A DNA stretch of 64,000 bases from Gluconobacter cerevisiae (GTDB lineage: Bacteria; Pseudomonadota; Alphaproteobacteria; Acetobacterales; Acetobacteraceae), in contig NZ_JABCQO010000006.1 in the NCBI RefSeq assembly GCF_015244675.1, positions 1 to 64,000 of the forward strand, read 5' to 3'. This document shows, piece after piece, positions 33,996 through 41,834 of the stretch. Made by a program: the position numbers and the translations under genes. The notes beneath the pieces are model-generated. The model was given only the letters and a program-made list of their open reading frames with translations, was not told the origin of the DNA and did not search any database. The first letter of the stretch is position 1. Every line of letters starts with the position of its first letter.

Positions 33996-35611
33996 GGTCG
34001 CGCTCCCTGTGTCATGGTGCCGGCCATGGCGTAATTCAGAGCCGGCCCGGCCTCTATAAGATCGTTTTCACGGGGCCGTTCTGCCGCGGCAGGCTTCAGT
34101 GAAGACGTTCCGCCGTCGTAGAGGTCCGACCAGAATGGCCTCATAGCCTGCGTCAGAGCGACATAGCGGCGATAGATTCCCTCATAAATGCGCTCGCGGT
34201 CCAGCTGTGGTCTGTAGGTGTGCATCGGCACACCCTGCGCGGCCACGGCATCTTCAAGAGTGGCATACAACCCTACGGAAACGCTCGCCGTCAGGGCCGC
34301 GCCAAGGGCTCCGGCCTCGCGGACTTCAGGTATGCGGACAGGCATTCCCAGAATATCCGCGAACATCTGGGCAATGGCAGGCTGTCCGCTTCCGCCACCT
34401 GAAATTCCGACCCTGCGAACCGGTCCGGTCTGTTTCAGGGCATCGACATGTTCGCGATGATTGAAGACTGTTCCTTCCACCATTGCCTGAAACAGATCGG
34501 CCCGATCATGCCACGACTGCACGCCGAACAGGGACGCGCTGGCTGGCGCATCATACGGTGAGCCGAACAGGAACGGATGATACAACGGAACTGCAGGGCG
34601 GGCTCCTGGCTGGGACAGACGCGCTTCTATTTCCGCAGAAAGAACTCGCGCTGCGTCGTGATCGCCCGGCATGAGGATTTTAGCCAGCCATTCGAGATTG
34701 CTTGAGGACGCCGGAGAGATCGCCATGCAGTTCCACAACCCGCGACGATACCCCGCCCGACAGGCCCAGCCTTCTCCGACGACGGGACGGTCGCGGAAAA
34801 CCTCATTGATTGAAAAAGTCCCAGCCGTGATCGACAGATCGCCTGCTCTGGTATGCCCCAGACCGACGGCTGCGGCTGTTACATCATGCAACCCGACCGA
34901 AACGGGCGTGCCGGCAACAAGCCCCGTCAGGGCTGCGGCTTCTGCCGTTACGACGCCACCCCGGTCACAGGAAAGGCGCATTTCCGGCAGCGCAGTCCGG
35001 ATGTCCGCAAGGCCGAAAACATCCAGCAGGTCGTCGCTGTAATCCTGTGTGTACAGATCGGTAAAAGACGTGCTGGCCTCGGTCAGATCCGTCGCGATTT
35101 CACCCGTCAGGCAGTAACGGATCCAGTCCTTGGCAAAAATCACGGACCCGATCGCCTGATACCGTTCCGGCTCGTTGTCCCGGATCCAGGCGAGAAGCGT
35201 GTTAGCGGAATACACATAAGGACGCTGCCCCGCGATAGGCAGTGTCAGATCGGAGACGCCGTCACGCTTCCAGTGCTCATGAATAGCTGTCGCCCGACTG
35301 TCGAGCGACATGATGCCCCGGCCCAGCGGATTACTTGATCGGTCAAGTAGAAAAACACCATCTCCGTGCGCTGTGACCCCGACAGACGCAATGGCACTCC
35401 CGTCCAGCCCTGCAGCGCTGAGCGCATCGCGAATGGATCCGATAACGGCCTGCCAAGCTTCATGCATATCGCGCTCGACATGGTGCGGACGCTCCATGTG
35501 CTGTGCAACACGGCGCCGCCCTGTTCCGACGATGGCCCCTGTGGACGAAAACACAACGGCTTTGGTCGTGGTGGAACCGCTATCGATTCCGATGATGAAA
35601 TCCCGGCGCAT
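33992..35611 (-). CDS. FGGY-family carbohydrate kinase (EryA-like)
   Basis: The 539-residue kinase of the FGGY family has the N-terminal phosphate loop GIDSGSTTTKAVVF and the catalytic Asp segment VGLHDVTAAAVGLG. The adenosine-binding stretch RRVGISGGGSGQPAIAQMFADILG is followed by REAGALGAAL. The family covers glycerol, xylulose, ribulose and erythritol kinases. Its coupling to a GlpD-like dehydrogenase and to tetrose isomerases favours erythritol kinase (EryA). The ATG at 35611 follows GGAGGG and begins MRRDFIIG. It is the first gene of the operon. Confidence 0.82.
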   Translation of the reverse strand: MRRDFIIGIDSGSTTTKAVVFSSTGAIVGTGRRRVAQHMERPHHVERDMHEAWQAVIGSIRDALSAAGLDGSAIASVGVTAHGDGVFLLDRSSNPLGRGIMSLDSRATAIHEHWKRDGVSDLTLPIAGQRPYVYSANTLLAWIRDNEPERYQAIGSVIFAKDWIRYCLTGEIATDLTEASTSFTDLYTQDYSDDLLDVFGLADIRTALPEMRLSCDRGGVVTAEAAALTGLVAGTPVSVGLHDVTAAAVGLGHTRAGDLSITAGTFSINEVFRDRPVVGEGWACRAGYRRGLWNCMAISPASSSNLEWLAKILMPGDHDAARVLSAEIEARLSQPGARPAVPLYHPFLFGSPYDAPASASLFGVQSWHDRADLFQAMVEGTVFNHREHVDALKQTGPVRRVGISGGGSGQPAIAQMFADILGMPVRIPEVREAGALGAALTASVSVGLYATLEDAVAAQGVPMHTYRPQLDRERIYEGIYRRYVALTQAMRPFWSDLYDGGTSSLKPAAAERPRENDLIEAGPALNYAMAGTMTQGARP

Positions 35612-35937
35612 TTCTGGCCCTCCAGACGGCTTCAGTGTCAGGGACACCCAAATTCGAAGGACAGCCATATCACCAATTGCGAGATATAGAACACATATAT
35701 CTGTGATATTTTAAGATTTAGTGTGACTTATCACGCGGGCGCCCTGATGTCGGGCCAGAAATCTGGTCTAGTTCGGATGACCTGCAAGGTTGTCATCACA
35801 GCAACCGTCAGCCATAAAAACAGGGAATGCTTCTTCTTGAGTGGATGCAAAAAGAAGCGCGCATCATACTGCTCGCAATCAGGCACCGACATATCCATCC
35901 ATGGCCTGTTTTTCTAACTGTTTGGGACTGATTACAT
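35612..35937. other. Divergent intergenic region, tetrose operon / phosphohexomutase
   Basis: This interval carries the likely promoters of the nine-gene minus-strand operon and of the plus-strand phosphohexomutase gene. Apart from the nested inverted repeats at 35667-35709 no gene or RNA was recognised. Confidence 0.45.
35667..35709. promoter_or_regulatory. Nested inverted repeats upstream of the tetrose operon
   Basis: An outer pair ATATCAC (35667-35673) / GTGATAT (35703-35709) encloses an inner pair AGATATA (35682-35688) / TATATCT (35696-35702). Both are perfect 7-bp palindromic pairs 55-100 bp upstream of the FGGY kinase ATG. The layout suggests a binding site for an operon regulator, but no regulator gene lies in the cluster. 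Confidence 0.45.
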
Positions 35938-37407
35938 ATGAAAATAGCTGATTGGATGGTGGAATCAGGCGTTGCGTTTGGAACGAGCGGCGCGCGTGGG
36001 CTTGTGACGTCCATGACGGATGCTGTCTGTTTTGCGTATACCGTCGGCTATCTCAAACATTTACAGACGCTGGGGGAGTTTGCTCCCGGAACATCCGTTG
36101 CTATTGCCGGAGATCTCCGGCCGAGTACGCCACGCATTTTGCGCGCCTGTGCGGCTGCCATTCTCTGGATGGACGGTCAGCCGGTAAATTGCGGCTTTGT
36201 GCCGACGCCTGCTCTGAGCCTCTATGCGTTTGGCAGAGCAATTCCGTCTCTCATGGTGACGGGAAGCCATATTCCGGACGACCGGAACGGCATCAAGTTC
36301 AATCGCGCCCGGGGCGAATTTCTTAAGAACGACGAAGCTGCCATGCGGCATGAGGACGTCACACTTCCGGAAGGCTGGTTTGATGAGCAGGGCGCCCTGA
36401 AAATTGACGTTGCAGTTCCGCCGCTAACAGATGTCCTGACAGAATATGTAGCCAGATATGTCGATTTCTTTGGTCCGACAGCGCTTTCGGGTCTGAAGCT
36501 GGGGATCTATCAGCATTCCGCAGTGGGTCGGGACGTTTTGGTGTCCGTCGTCGAAGCTCTCGGGGGTGAAGCGCATCCTCTGGGGCGCTCCGACGTGTTT
36601 GTTTCGGTCGATACGGAAGCCGTGCGTCCGGAAGATGTCGTTCTCGCGCGGGACTGGGCGCAGACCGGAGATTTTGATGCGATCCTAACGACGGATGGTG
36701 ATTCCGACCGACCGCTTCTGGCGGATCAGAACGGTCGTTGGCTCCGTGGTGATGTGCTGGGCATCCTCGCGGCCCGCAAACTGGGTGCTGTCTCGGTCAC
36801 TACGCCTGTCAGCAGCAATACGGCACTGGAAGCATCCGGCGTTGCGCCCTTTGTTCAAAGAACGCGCATTGGCTCGCCGTTCGTCGTGTCAGGCATGACG
36901 GAGGCTGTGGAAAAGGGAAATGTTCCGTCCGTTGGCTACGAAGCCAATGGTGGCTTTCTGCTCGCCAGCGATATCGAACATGACGGCCGACGTCTCGTGG
37001 CATTACCGACGCGCGATGCTGTTCTGCCGATGCTCTGTGCGCTGGTTTCTGCCAGAAGCGGGCAGAGCGGGCTTGCGGAACTTCTTGAAACACTTCCGCC
37101 ACGCTTCACCGTGAGCGATCGTCTGAAAGACGTTCCGACAGAGCAGAGCAAGGCTCGTCTGGCCATTCTGCGGGAGGATGTTCCGGCTGTGAGCGAGGCC
37201 TTAGGGTTTGTGGAAACCTGTGGACCAGTTGCGGCTGTCGACGAAACGGACGGTATCCGCATGACGTTCGAACGTGGGGACATCATTCACCTTCGCCCAT
37301 CCGGTAATGCCCCGGAACTGCGGGTGTATATTGAATCGGCCACGACTGAGCGGGCTGCAGAACTTCTGACGCTGAGCCTTGAATCTGTCAGACGCTGGAC
37401 GGAGTAA
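35938..37407 (+). CDS. Phosphomannomutase/phosphoglucomutase
   Basis: The 489-residue alpha-D-phosphohexomutase has the four expected loops. These are the phosphoserine loop VTGSHIPDDRNGIKF (Ser in TGSH), the metal loop TTDGDSDRPLL, the sugar-binding loop YEANGGF and the phosphate-binding loop LRPSGNAPELR. It interconverts hexose 1- and 6-phosphates, supplying GDP-mannose or UDP-glucose synthesis. Its place beside the exopolysaccharide cluster suggests precursor supply. It is transcribed away from the tetrose operon. Confidence 0.85.
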   Translation: MKIADWMVESGVAFGTSGARGLVTSMTDAVCFAYTVGYLKHLQTLGEFAPGTSVAIAGDLRPSTPRILRACAAAILWMDGQPVNCGFVPTPALSLYAFGRAIPSLMVTGSHIPDDRNGIKFNRARGEFLKNDEAAMRHEDVTLPEGWFDEQGALKIDVAVPPLTDVLTEYVARYVDFFGPTALSGLKLGIYQHSAVGRDVLVSVVEALGGEAHPLGRSDVFVSVDTEAVRPEDVVLARDWAQTGDFDAILTTDGDSDRPLLADQNGRWLRGDVLGILAARKLGAVSVTTPVSSNTALEASGVAPFVQRTRIGSPFVVSGMTEAVEKGNVPSVGYEANGGFLLASDIEHDGRRLVALPTRDAVLPMLCALVSARSGQSGLAELLETLPPRFTVSDRLKDVPTEQSKARLAILREDVPAVSEALGFVETCGPVAAVDETDGIRMTFERGDIIHLRPSGNAPELRVYIESATTERAAELLTLSLESVRRWTE

Positions 37408-37456
37408 GCGACCGGCCCGCGGTCAGGCTTTGCTCTTTACTGAGAGTTTGGCCTGA

Positions 37457-38422
37457 TCAGCGGGGGGTGAAGGCGGGAAGGGCAGGGCCGTAAACGGCGG
37501 CGGGACCATTCATAATGCCGATCTTTCCGCGAACACCGTAAGTTTGAGCGGGAAACTGGATGACGCTGTAGGGGCTGTCGCTTTGTACCCAGTAATCGCT
37601 GCTGGCTTTGCCGTCAGACTGATTGACAAGAATAATTGAGCCGGTGGTCATGTACAGAGAACCTGCCGGTTTTCCGACCAGAGCATGCAGCCTGATTGGG
37701 GGAGCGTGTGGAGGGGAAATTTCTATATGGCCGTCGAACGTCCACGGACCTGAAATAAACGCCGTCATCGCGTTGTAATCGAGACGTGACGCAAGCCAGT
37801 CCAGTTCCATACCGCCTTCATCGTCCACGCCAAGCGTATTGTTGAAAACGCCGACATCCACTAGCGCAATGCGTTCTCCGGCATCCACTGGGTTGGGAAT
37901 GGTATAAATTCCCGTCGCATTGTTATGGATCTGGACATGAGAAAGTCCAAATCCATAGGCATGGTTCCCAACAGTTAATCCGCGCCGAAAGTTTGAAATG
38001 GAGATATTCTCCAGCATAATGGCCGCCGCACGGATATTGTCTTCATCTTCATTGTCGAGAACGATCCCGTCTGCCTTAGGCTGACCGGTCAGGACAAGAT
38101 GATCAATGCTGTTAGCCGCGGTATCGTAACTTTCAGGCTGCCCCTTTCCATCTGACGAGATAACGATCGCAGGTTTTCCATCAGGAAGACCGGAAGCGTC
38201 CAGGATACCATTGGTCAGGGTTGTCGTGAGTGGATTGAGGTGAAGGGTGTTCTGAAGTTTGTAGACCTGCCCTTTCAGATCAACCCGACAATGGACTGGC
38301 CATGCAGGGCAGGCCGCGATCATCGTGGCCGGATCGCTCGGATGGGCATTGGCGAGACAAGTGGAAAGCACCACCGTCATTATACCAGAAATCACAAGGA
38401 CTTTCAGGGGGTGACCAGTCAT
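37457..38422 (-). CDS. Secreted protein, probable right-handed parallel beta-helix
   Basis: The 321-residue protein has a signal peptide (VLVISGIMTVVLSTCLANA) with no clear lipobox. The body has short repeated hydrophobic turns with Asn/Asp ladders (GIVLDNEDEDNIRAAAIMLE, SNFRRGLTVGNHAYGFGL, HNNATGIYTIPNP), the pattern of pectin-lyase-like beta-helix proteins. Such folds often bind, trim or epimerise polysaccharides. It is at the distal end of the minus-strand polysaccharide operon, so it may process the exported polymer. No catalytic motif was identified. The start at 38422 was chosen because the signal peptide begins there. Confidence 0.65.
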   Translation of the reverse strand: MTGHPLKVLVISGIMTVVLSTCLANAHPSDPATMIAACPAWPVHCRVDLKGQVYKLQNTLHLNPLTTTLTNGILDASGLPDGKPAIVISSDGKGQPESYDTAANSIDHLVLTGQPKADGIVLDNEDEDNIRAAAIMLENISISNFRRGLTVGNHAYGFGLSHVQIHNNATGIYTIPNPVDAGERIALVDVGVFNNTLGVDDEGGMELDWLASRLDYNAMTAFISGPWTFDGHIEISPPHAPPIRLHALVGKPAGSLYMTTGSIILVNQSDGKASSDYWVQSDSPYSVIQFPAQTYGVRGKIGIMNGPAAVYGPALPAFTPR

Positions 38423-38459
38423 GGCGTATGTCTTCCCATTTGCACAAAAAAGCCGTCTG

Positions 38460-39335
38460 TCAGGAAAGAATTCTTCCTGTGTTGTGCCGGGCTGCCTCGC
38501 TGGCCGCGCGGCAGAAATATCCCGCCAGCCGCCCCTGAAGCATCTTGAAATAATAAGCCGCCTTTTCAGATTGTCGACGAAGAAGACTGAGGCACACACC
38601 ACCAAAAGGACGAATGAAAAATGTCGCGACTGTCTTCAGGGCTGCGTGGTTTTTACGAAGGACGTATCCCATTCCAGTGCCGTAATCATAGGCCCGTTCA
38701 CCATTGAGAGTGGCGGGCTTGTCCATGTGTCGGACCAGAAGAGCACGATCATGATATCCTTGCGATCCTGCTGCCATTAAACGTAGAGCAAGATCAGGGC
38801 CCTCTGCTGCACCAAAGGGGGCTCCAATCCCCAGATTTTCATCAAATCTGCCAATTTTTTCGAACATCGTGCGCGGCATGAAAAAATTGAATTCGATCAG
38901 GCCTGTCCAGATATTATGCTGATTTAACTTTTGACTGCTGGTCAGCCAGCGCCCCATAGTTGTAGGGGCACCATCCAGATTGAGCACGGCACCCGTAAGA
39001 AAGCCTTTATCGCCTGTTTTACAGAAATAGGCGTTCACTCGCTCCAGCGTGTCGGGTTCATAAATGCAGTCGTCATCTGGAAACGCTATGAGATCCCCTA
39101 CTGCGACACTCGCGCCAAAATTACGGGCATAACGCAGTCCACTGATATCGGGACGAAGATGTTTCAACGGCCATTTGGTGCTGTATCGCGAGACGAGATC
39201 ATCATAGATGTGCGATTTACTTTGATCGACCAGAATGACTTCGAAATCTTTGTAAGTTTGCTTTTCCAGACCCTGCATGAATGCTTCGACCTCAACAGGA
39301 CGAGCCAGAGTCGAAATAACCAAGGAGATTCTCAT
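38460..39335 (-). CDS. Glycosyltransferase family 2
   Basis: The 291-residue GT-A type glycosyltransferase starts MRISLVISTLARPVEVEAFMQ and has FPDDDCIYEPDTLERV, with the DDD acting as the DXD metal/nucleotide-sugar motif. A later FGAAEGPDLALRL corresponds to the acceptor-side ED region. No membrane-spanning segment is evident, so it should work on the cytosolic face on a lipid-linked intermediate. The start codon at 39335 lies one base after the stop of the upstream gene. Donor and acceptor sugars are unknown. Confidence 0.82.
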   Translation of the reverse strand: MRISLVISTLARPVEVEAFMQGLEKQTYKDFEVILVDQSKSHIYDDLVSRYSTKWPLKHLRPDISGLRYARNFGASVAVGDLIAFPDDDCIYEPDTLERVNAYFCKTGDKGFLTGAVLNLDGAPTTMGRWLTSSQKLNQHNIWTGLIEFNFFMPRTMFEKIGRFDENLGIGAPFGAAEGPDLALRLMAAGSQGYHDRALLVRHMDKPATLNGERAYDYGTGMGYVLRKNHAALKTVATFFIRPFGGVCLSLLRRQSEKAAYYFKMLQGRLAGYFCRAASEAARHNTGRILS

Positions 39336-39336
39336 T

Positions 39337-40362
39337 TCAGGAAGCCTTTTTCTTGGAGTGGAGTGTTGCAGCCCGCTCGGGCGTAATACGGTTCCTGAGC
39401 AGATCACCAAGCCCAATCAGATTTCCTAATAAGCGTCCTTTACGATCGACATAATATTCGGGTCTGAGTGATTTCAGGCTATTAATAGTTAGATGTCGCC
39501 CTGCGCTTTTTATTGCGTTGGACCAGGGATATGTTCCTTTTTGGGCCAAGTAGATGCAATTGATAATCTGGGAATAACCCAGTCGAATTCCTGACCCTTT
39601 CCCGGTCTTGTTACCAAGATGCACACCTTGTGCGCTGTTAACTTTAACGACCTTGCCGTGAGGCAGAAGAGAGCGGGAAAAATCTATATCTTCATACCAG
39701 GAATAAAGAGGTAGTCTTTCATCGAACCGCGCGCCAAGGCGCTTTATGGCGGCGCAACGGAATACCATGTTGCAGCCATATGTGTTGAAAGCATCCTCAA
39801 TTTTGAAAACCGCTTCCGTATTAGCCTGAGCATTCAGGCGGTTTGCGTCTTCAATTCGCAGCCCAGGTCCCTGCGCACCATCTGCCAGTACCTGGCCTGT
39901 GGCCCCCAGAATATTGGGATTGTCGCGAAATGCTTCGACCATACGGGCGATATATGTCGGGTGAGGGAAAAAATCATCATCGAAAAACAGGATGATATCT
40001 TCGTCTTCAAGACGGTCGAGAATAACATTGCGCTGAACGGAAGCCCCCTGATACCCGGTGACGAGCTCGAGTGAAGCCATGTCTCGGAGGGTTTGGGAGA
40101 TAGCGGAAATATCGTCCGGTTTGGCGTAACTGATGATGATCCTGTCCGGTTTGACCGTCTGATGCGCCAATTGACGCACGAGTTCTGCTAGAATTTCAGG
40201 ACGACCACTGGTAGCGATACCCACGACAGTCTGCATTTTTTCCCTGAATGGTACAGCCTCTTCAGCTTTCGTGAGTGTTGGCGGCATCTGTCGATTTTCC
40301 TCATGAGAGCTTTGTGGGCGGAAGGCATGTGTCGAGGGCATCTGGGCTATATCGGTCACCAT
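39337..40362 (-). CDS. Glycosyltransferase family 2
   Basis: This 341-residue GT-A glycosyltransferase has an N-terminal tail of about 45 residues before QTVVGIATSGRPEILAELV. A DXD-type motif lies in IILFFDDDFFPHPTY and an SWYEDIDFSRSL motif near residue 230 supplies the catalytic base. It adds one sugar to the growing lipid-linked repeat unit. It lies 3 bp from the downstream stop of a small secreted-protein gene, inside the same minus-strand operon. Confidence 0.82.
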   Translation of the reverse strand: MVTDIAQMPSTHAFRPQSSHEENRQMPPTLTKAEEAVPFREKMQTVVGIATSGRPEILAELVRQLAHQTVKPDRIIISYAKPDDISAISQTLRDMASLELVTGYQGASVQRNVILDRLEDEDIILFFDDDFFPHPTYIARMVEAFRDNPNILGATGQVLADGAQGPGLRIEDANRLNAQANTEAVFKIEDAFNTYGCNMVFRCAAIKRLGARFDERLPLYSWYEDIDFSRSLLPHGKVVKVNSAQGVHLGNKTGKGSGIRLGYSQIINCIYLAQKGTYPWSNAIKSAGRHLTINSLKSLRPEYYVDRKGRLLGNLIGLGDLLRNRITPERAATLHSKKKAS

Positions 40363-40365
40363 GGA

Positions 40366-40737
40366 TTAATTCGATCCGATATTTACAATGCGGTTGCCAC
40401 GTTGTTGTGCTAGAGAAACGAGCGCATCGCGGGCCTTGGTGGCATGCGTCATATCACGGTAAACCGAGCATGCATGGTCATTATTGCGGATCGTTAGATT
40501 GTAGCGGCTATTAACGATTGTTATGAAACGACTATTGGCGTTCCATAGGGCCATATGGTTGAGTTCAGATGTAGGAAGCGGGTCAGAAGCAAAAAGACGC
40601 TTCGAGCCGCCATCGATGACCGTGCACCACAAGACCATTTTTCTGGAAGAAAGGTCTGCAGTTTCGTCCTGTGCCGCAGCCGGCATGATGACGGTAGCGG
40701 CAATCAACATTGCCAGTAGGCGGGAATTTGTCAGCAT
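40366..40737 (-). CDS. Small secreted protein of unknown function in the polysaccharide operon
   Basis: The 123-residue protein has a clear signal peptide (SRLLAMLIAATVIMPAAAQ-DE) and a compact mature part with two Cys (LWCTVIDGG, DHACSVYRD) that could form a disulfide. Its gene overlaps the upstream glycosyltransferase gene by 7 nt and is followed by the next one after 3 nt. It is therefore embedded in the operon and likely co-translated. The family was not recognised. A periplasmic accessory role in polymer export is a guess. Confidence 0.7.
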   Translation of the reverse strand: MLTNSRLLAMLIAATVIMPAAAQDETADLSSRKMVLWCTVIDGGSKRLFASDPLPTSELNHMALWNANSRFITIVNSRYNLTIRNNDHACSVYRDMTHATKARDALVSLAQQRGNRIVNIGSN

Positions 40738-41834
40738 TTGATAAATTCCTCTCGCATGATGTCTAGCAATTGTCGGGCGGCGATCGTCCAGCGGTATTTC
40801 TGAACCTGTTCATAGCCTGCACAGCGGAGATCATTGGCGCGGTCTGGGTGGTCGAGCAATTCGATGACACCTGCTGTCAGATCGGAGGGGTCCCGACCGA
40901 ACAGGGCGGCCTGACCGCACACTTCACGCAGTATGGGAATATCACGGGCTACGACTGGGCAACCGGCTTCCATCGCTTCTACGGGGGGGAGGCCGAAACC
41001 TTCATAGATGGATGGAAAGACAAAACAGGCAGCTTCACTATAGAGCGCGTGTAGCTCCGCATCCGTGACCCTGCCGACATAGGTTGCATGCTGCAGGTCA
41101 GGAGCACCGGCGCTGAAAACCCGTCCGTTCATTCCGCCGCTAATGACGAGTTTGATCCCTCGCTGACTCAACGTTGCCGCCAGATGATCGAGAGCTGCAA
41201 AATCCTTGTGGGGCGCTTTGTTACCAACAGCAAGAACGTATTTTCTGTTCTCCAGGCCATTGGTTTTTAAAACCGATCTGTCGGCCGCAATGCGCGTGGC
41301 ATGATCCGCGCCTTCAGTAATAACGCTGATGCGAGAAGGGTCGATTTTCAAATGGCGTGCGATGTCGTTTCTGGAAAACTCTGATACTGTAACGATACGC
41401 GTTTTGCCCAATGCCAACAGGCGATGTAAAATCTTATAATATGCGCGGAACTGACGTGAGTAAGATTGCGGCGTTGAAAAGACACCGGCGTCATGAATAA
41501 CAACCAGTTGCCGACTACGCCGCGATGACAGATGCAGAGGGGCCGTATTACCCAGATTAACAAGCAATCCGGGTGCAGCAGCCTTTGGAAGATCAATCTG
41601 TTCCCAGATCTGTCCCTGAAATCGACCACAGGAGCGTGCAGGAAAACCAAGATCCACAGAAATTGAAGCTGCTGGGTTTGTCTTGGGTGTCAGAAGCTCA
41701 GGGCGTGATAGGTCCGCAGGCCAGATTTCCGACAGGGCACGCGTAATTTCCGTTGCGAAACGTTGGACGCCACTAAGCGACTGGACCGAGAAGCGTCCGT
41801 TAAGAAAAATTTTGCTCATTGTAGAAATGGTCAT
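40731..41834 (-). CDS. Glycosyltransferase family 4 (GT-B)
   Basis: The 367-residue GT-B glycosyltransferase has an N-terminal acceptor domain with SGVQRFATEI and a C-terminal donor domain with YEGFGLPPVEAMEAGCPVVA, the EX7E motif of family 4. YVLAVGNKAPHKDF marks the start of the donor domain. It resembles mannosyl- or rhamnosyl-transferases of exopolysaccharide clusters. The ATG at 41834 shares one base with the stop of the upstream wzc-like gene (TAATG). Confidence 0.85.
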   Translation of the reverse strand: MTISTMSKIFLNGRFSVQSLSGVQRFATEITRALSEIWPADLSRPELLTPKTNPAASISVDLGFPARSCGRFQGQIWEQIDLPKAAAPGLLVNLGNTAPLHLSSRRSRQLVVIHDAGVFSTPQSYSRQFRAYYKILHRLLALGKTRIVTVSEFSRNDIARHLKIDPSRISVITEGADHATRIAADRSVLKTNGLENRKYVLAVGNKAPHKDFAALDHLAATLSQRGIKLVISGGMNGRVFSAGAPDLQHATYVGRVTDAELHALYSEAACFVFPSIYEGFGLPPVEAMEAGCPVVARDIPILREVCGQAALFGRDPSDLTAGVIELLDHPDRANDLRCAGYEQVQKYRWTIAARQLLDIMREEFIKC

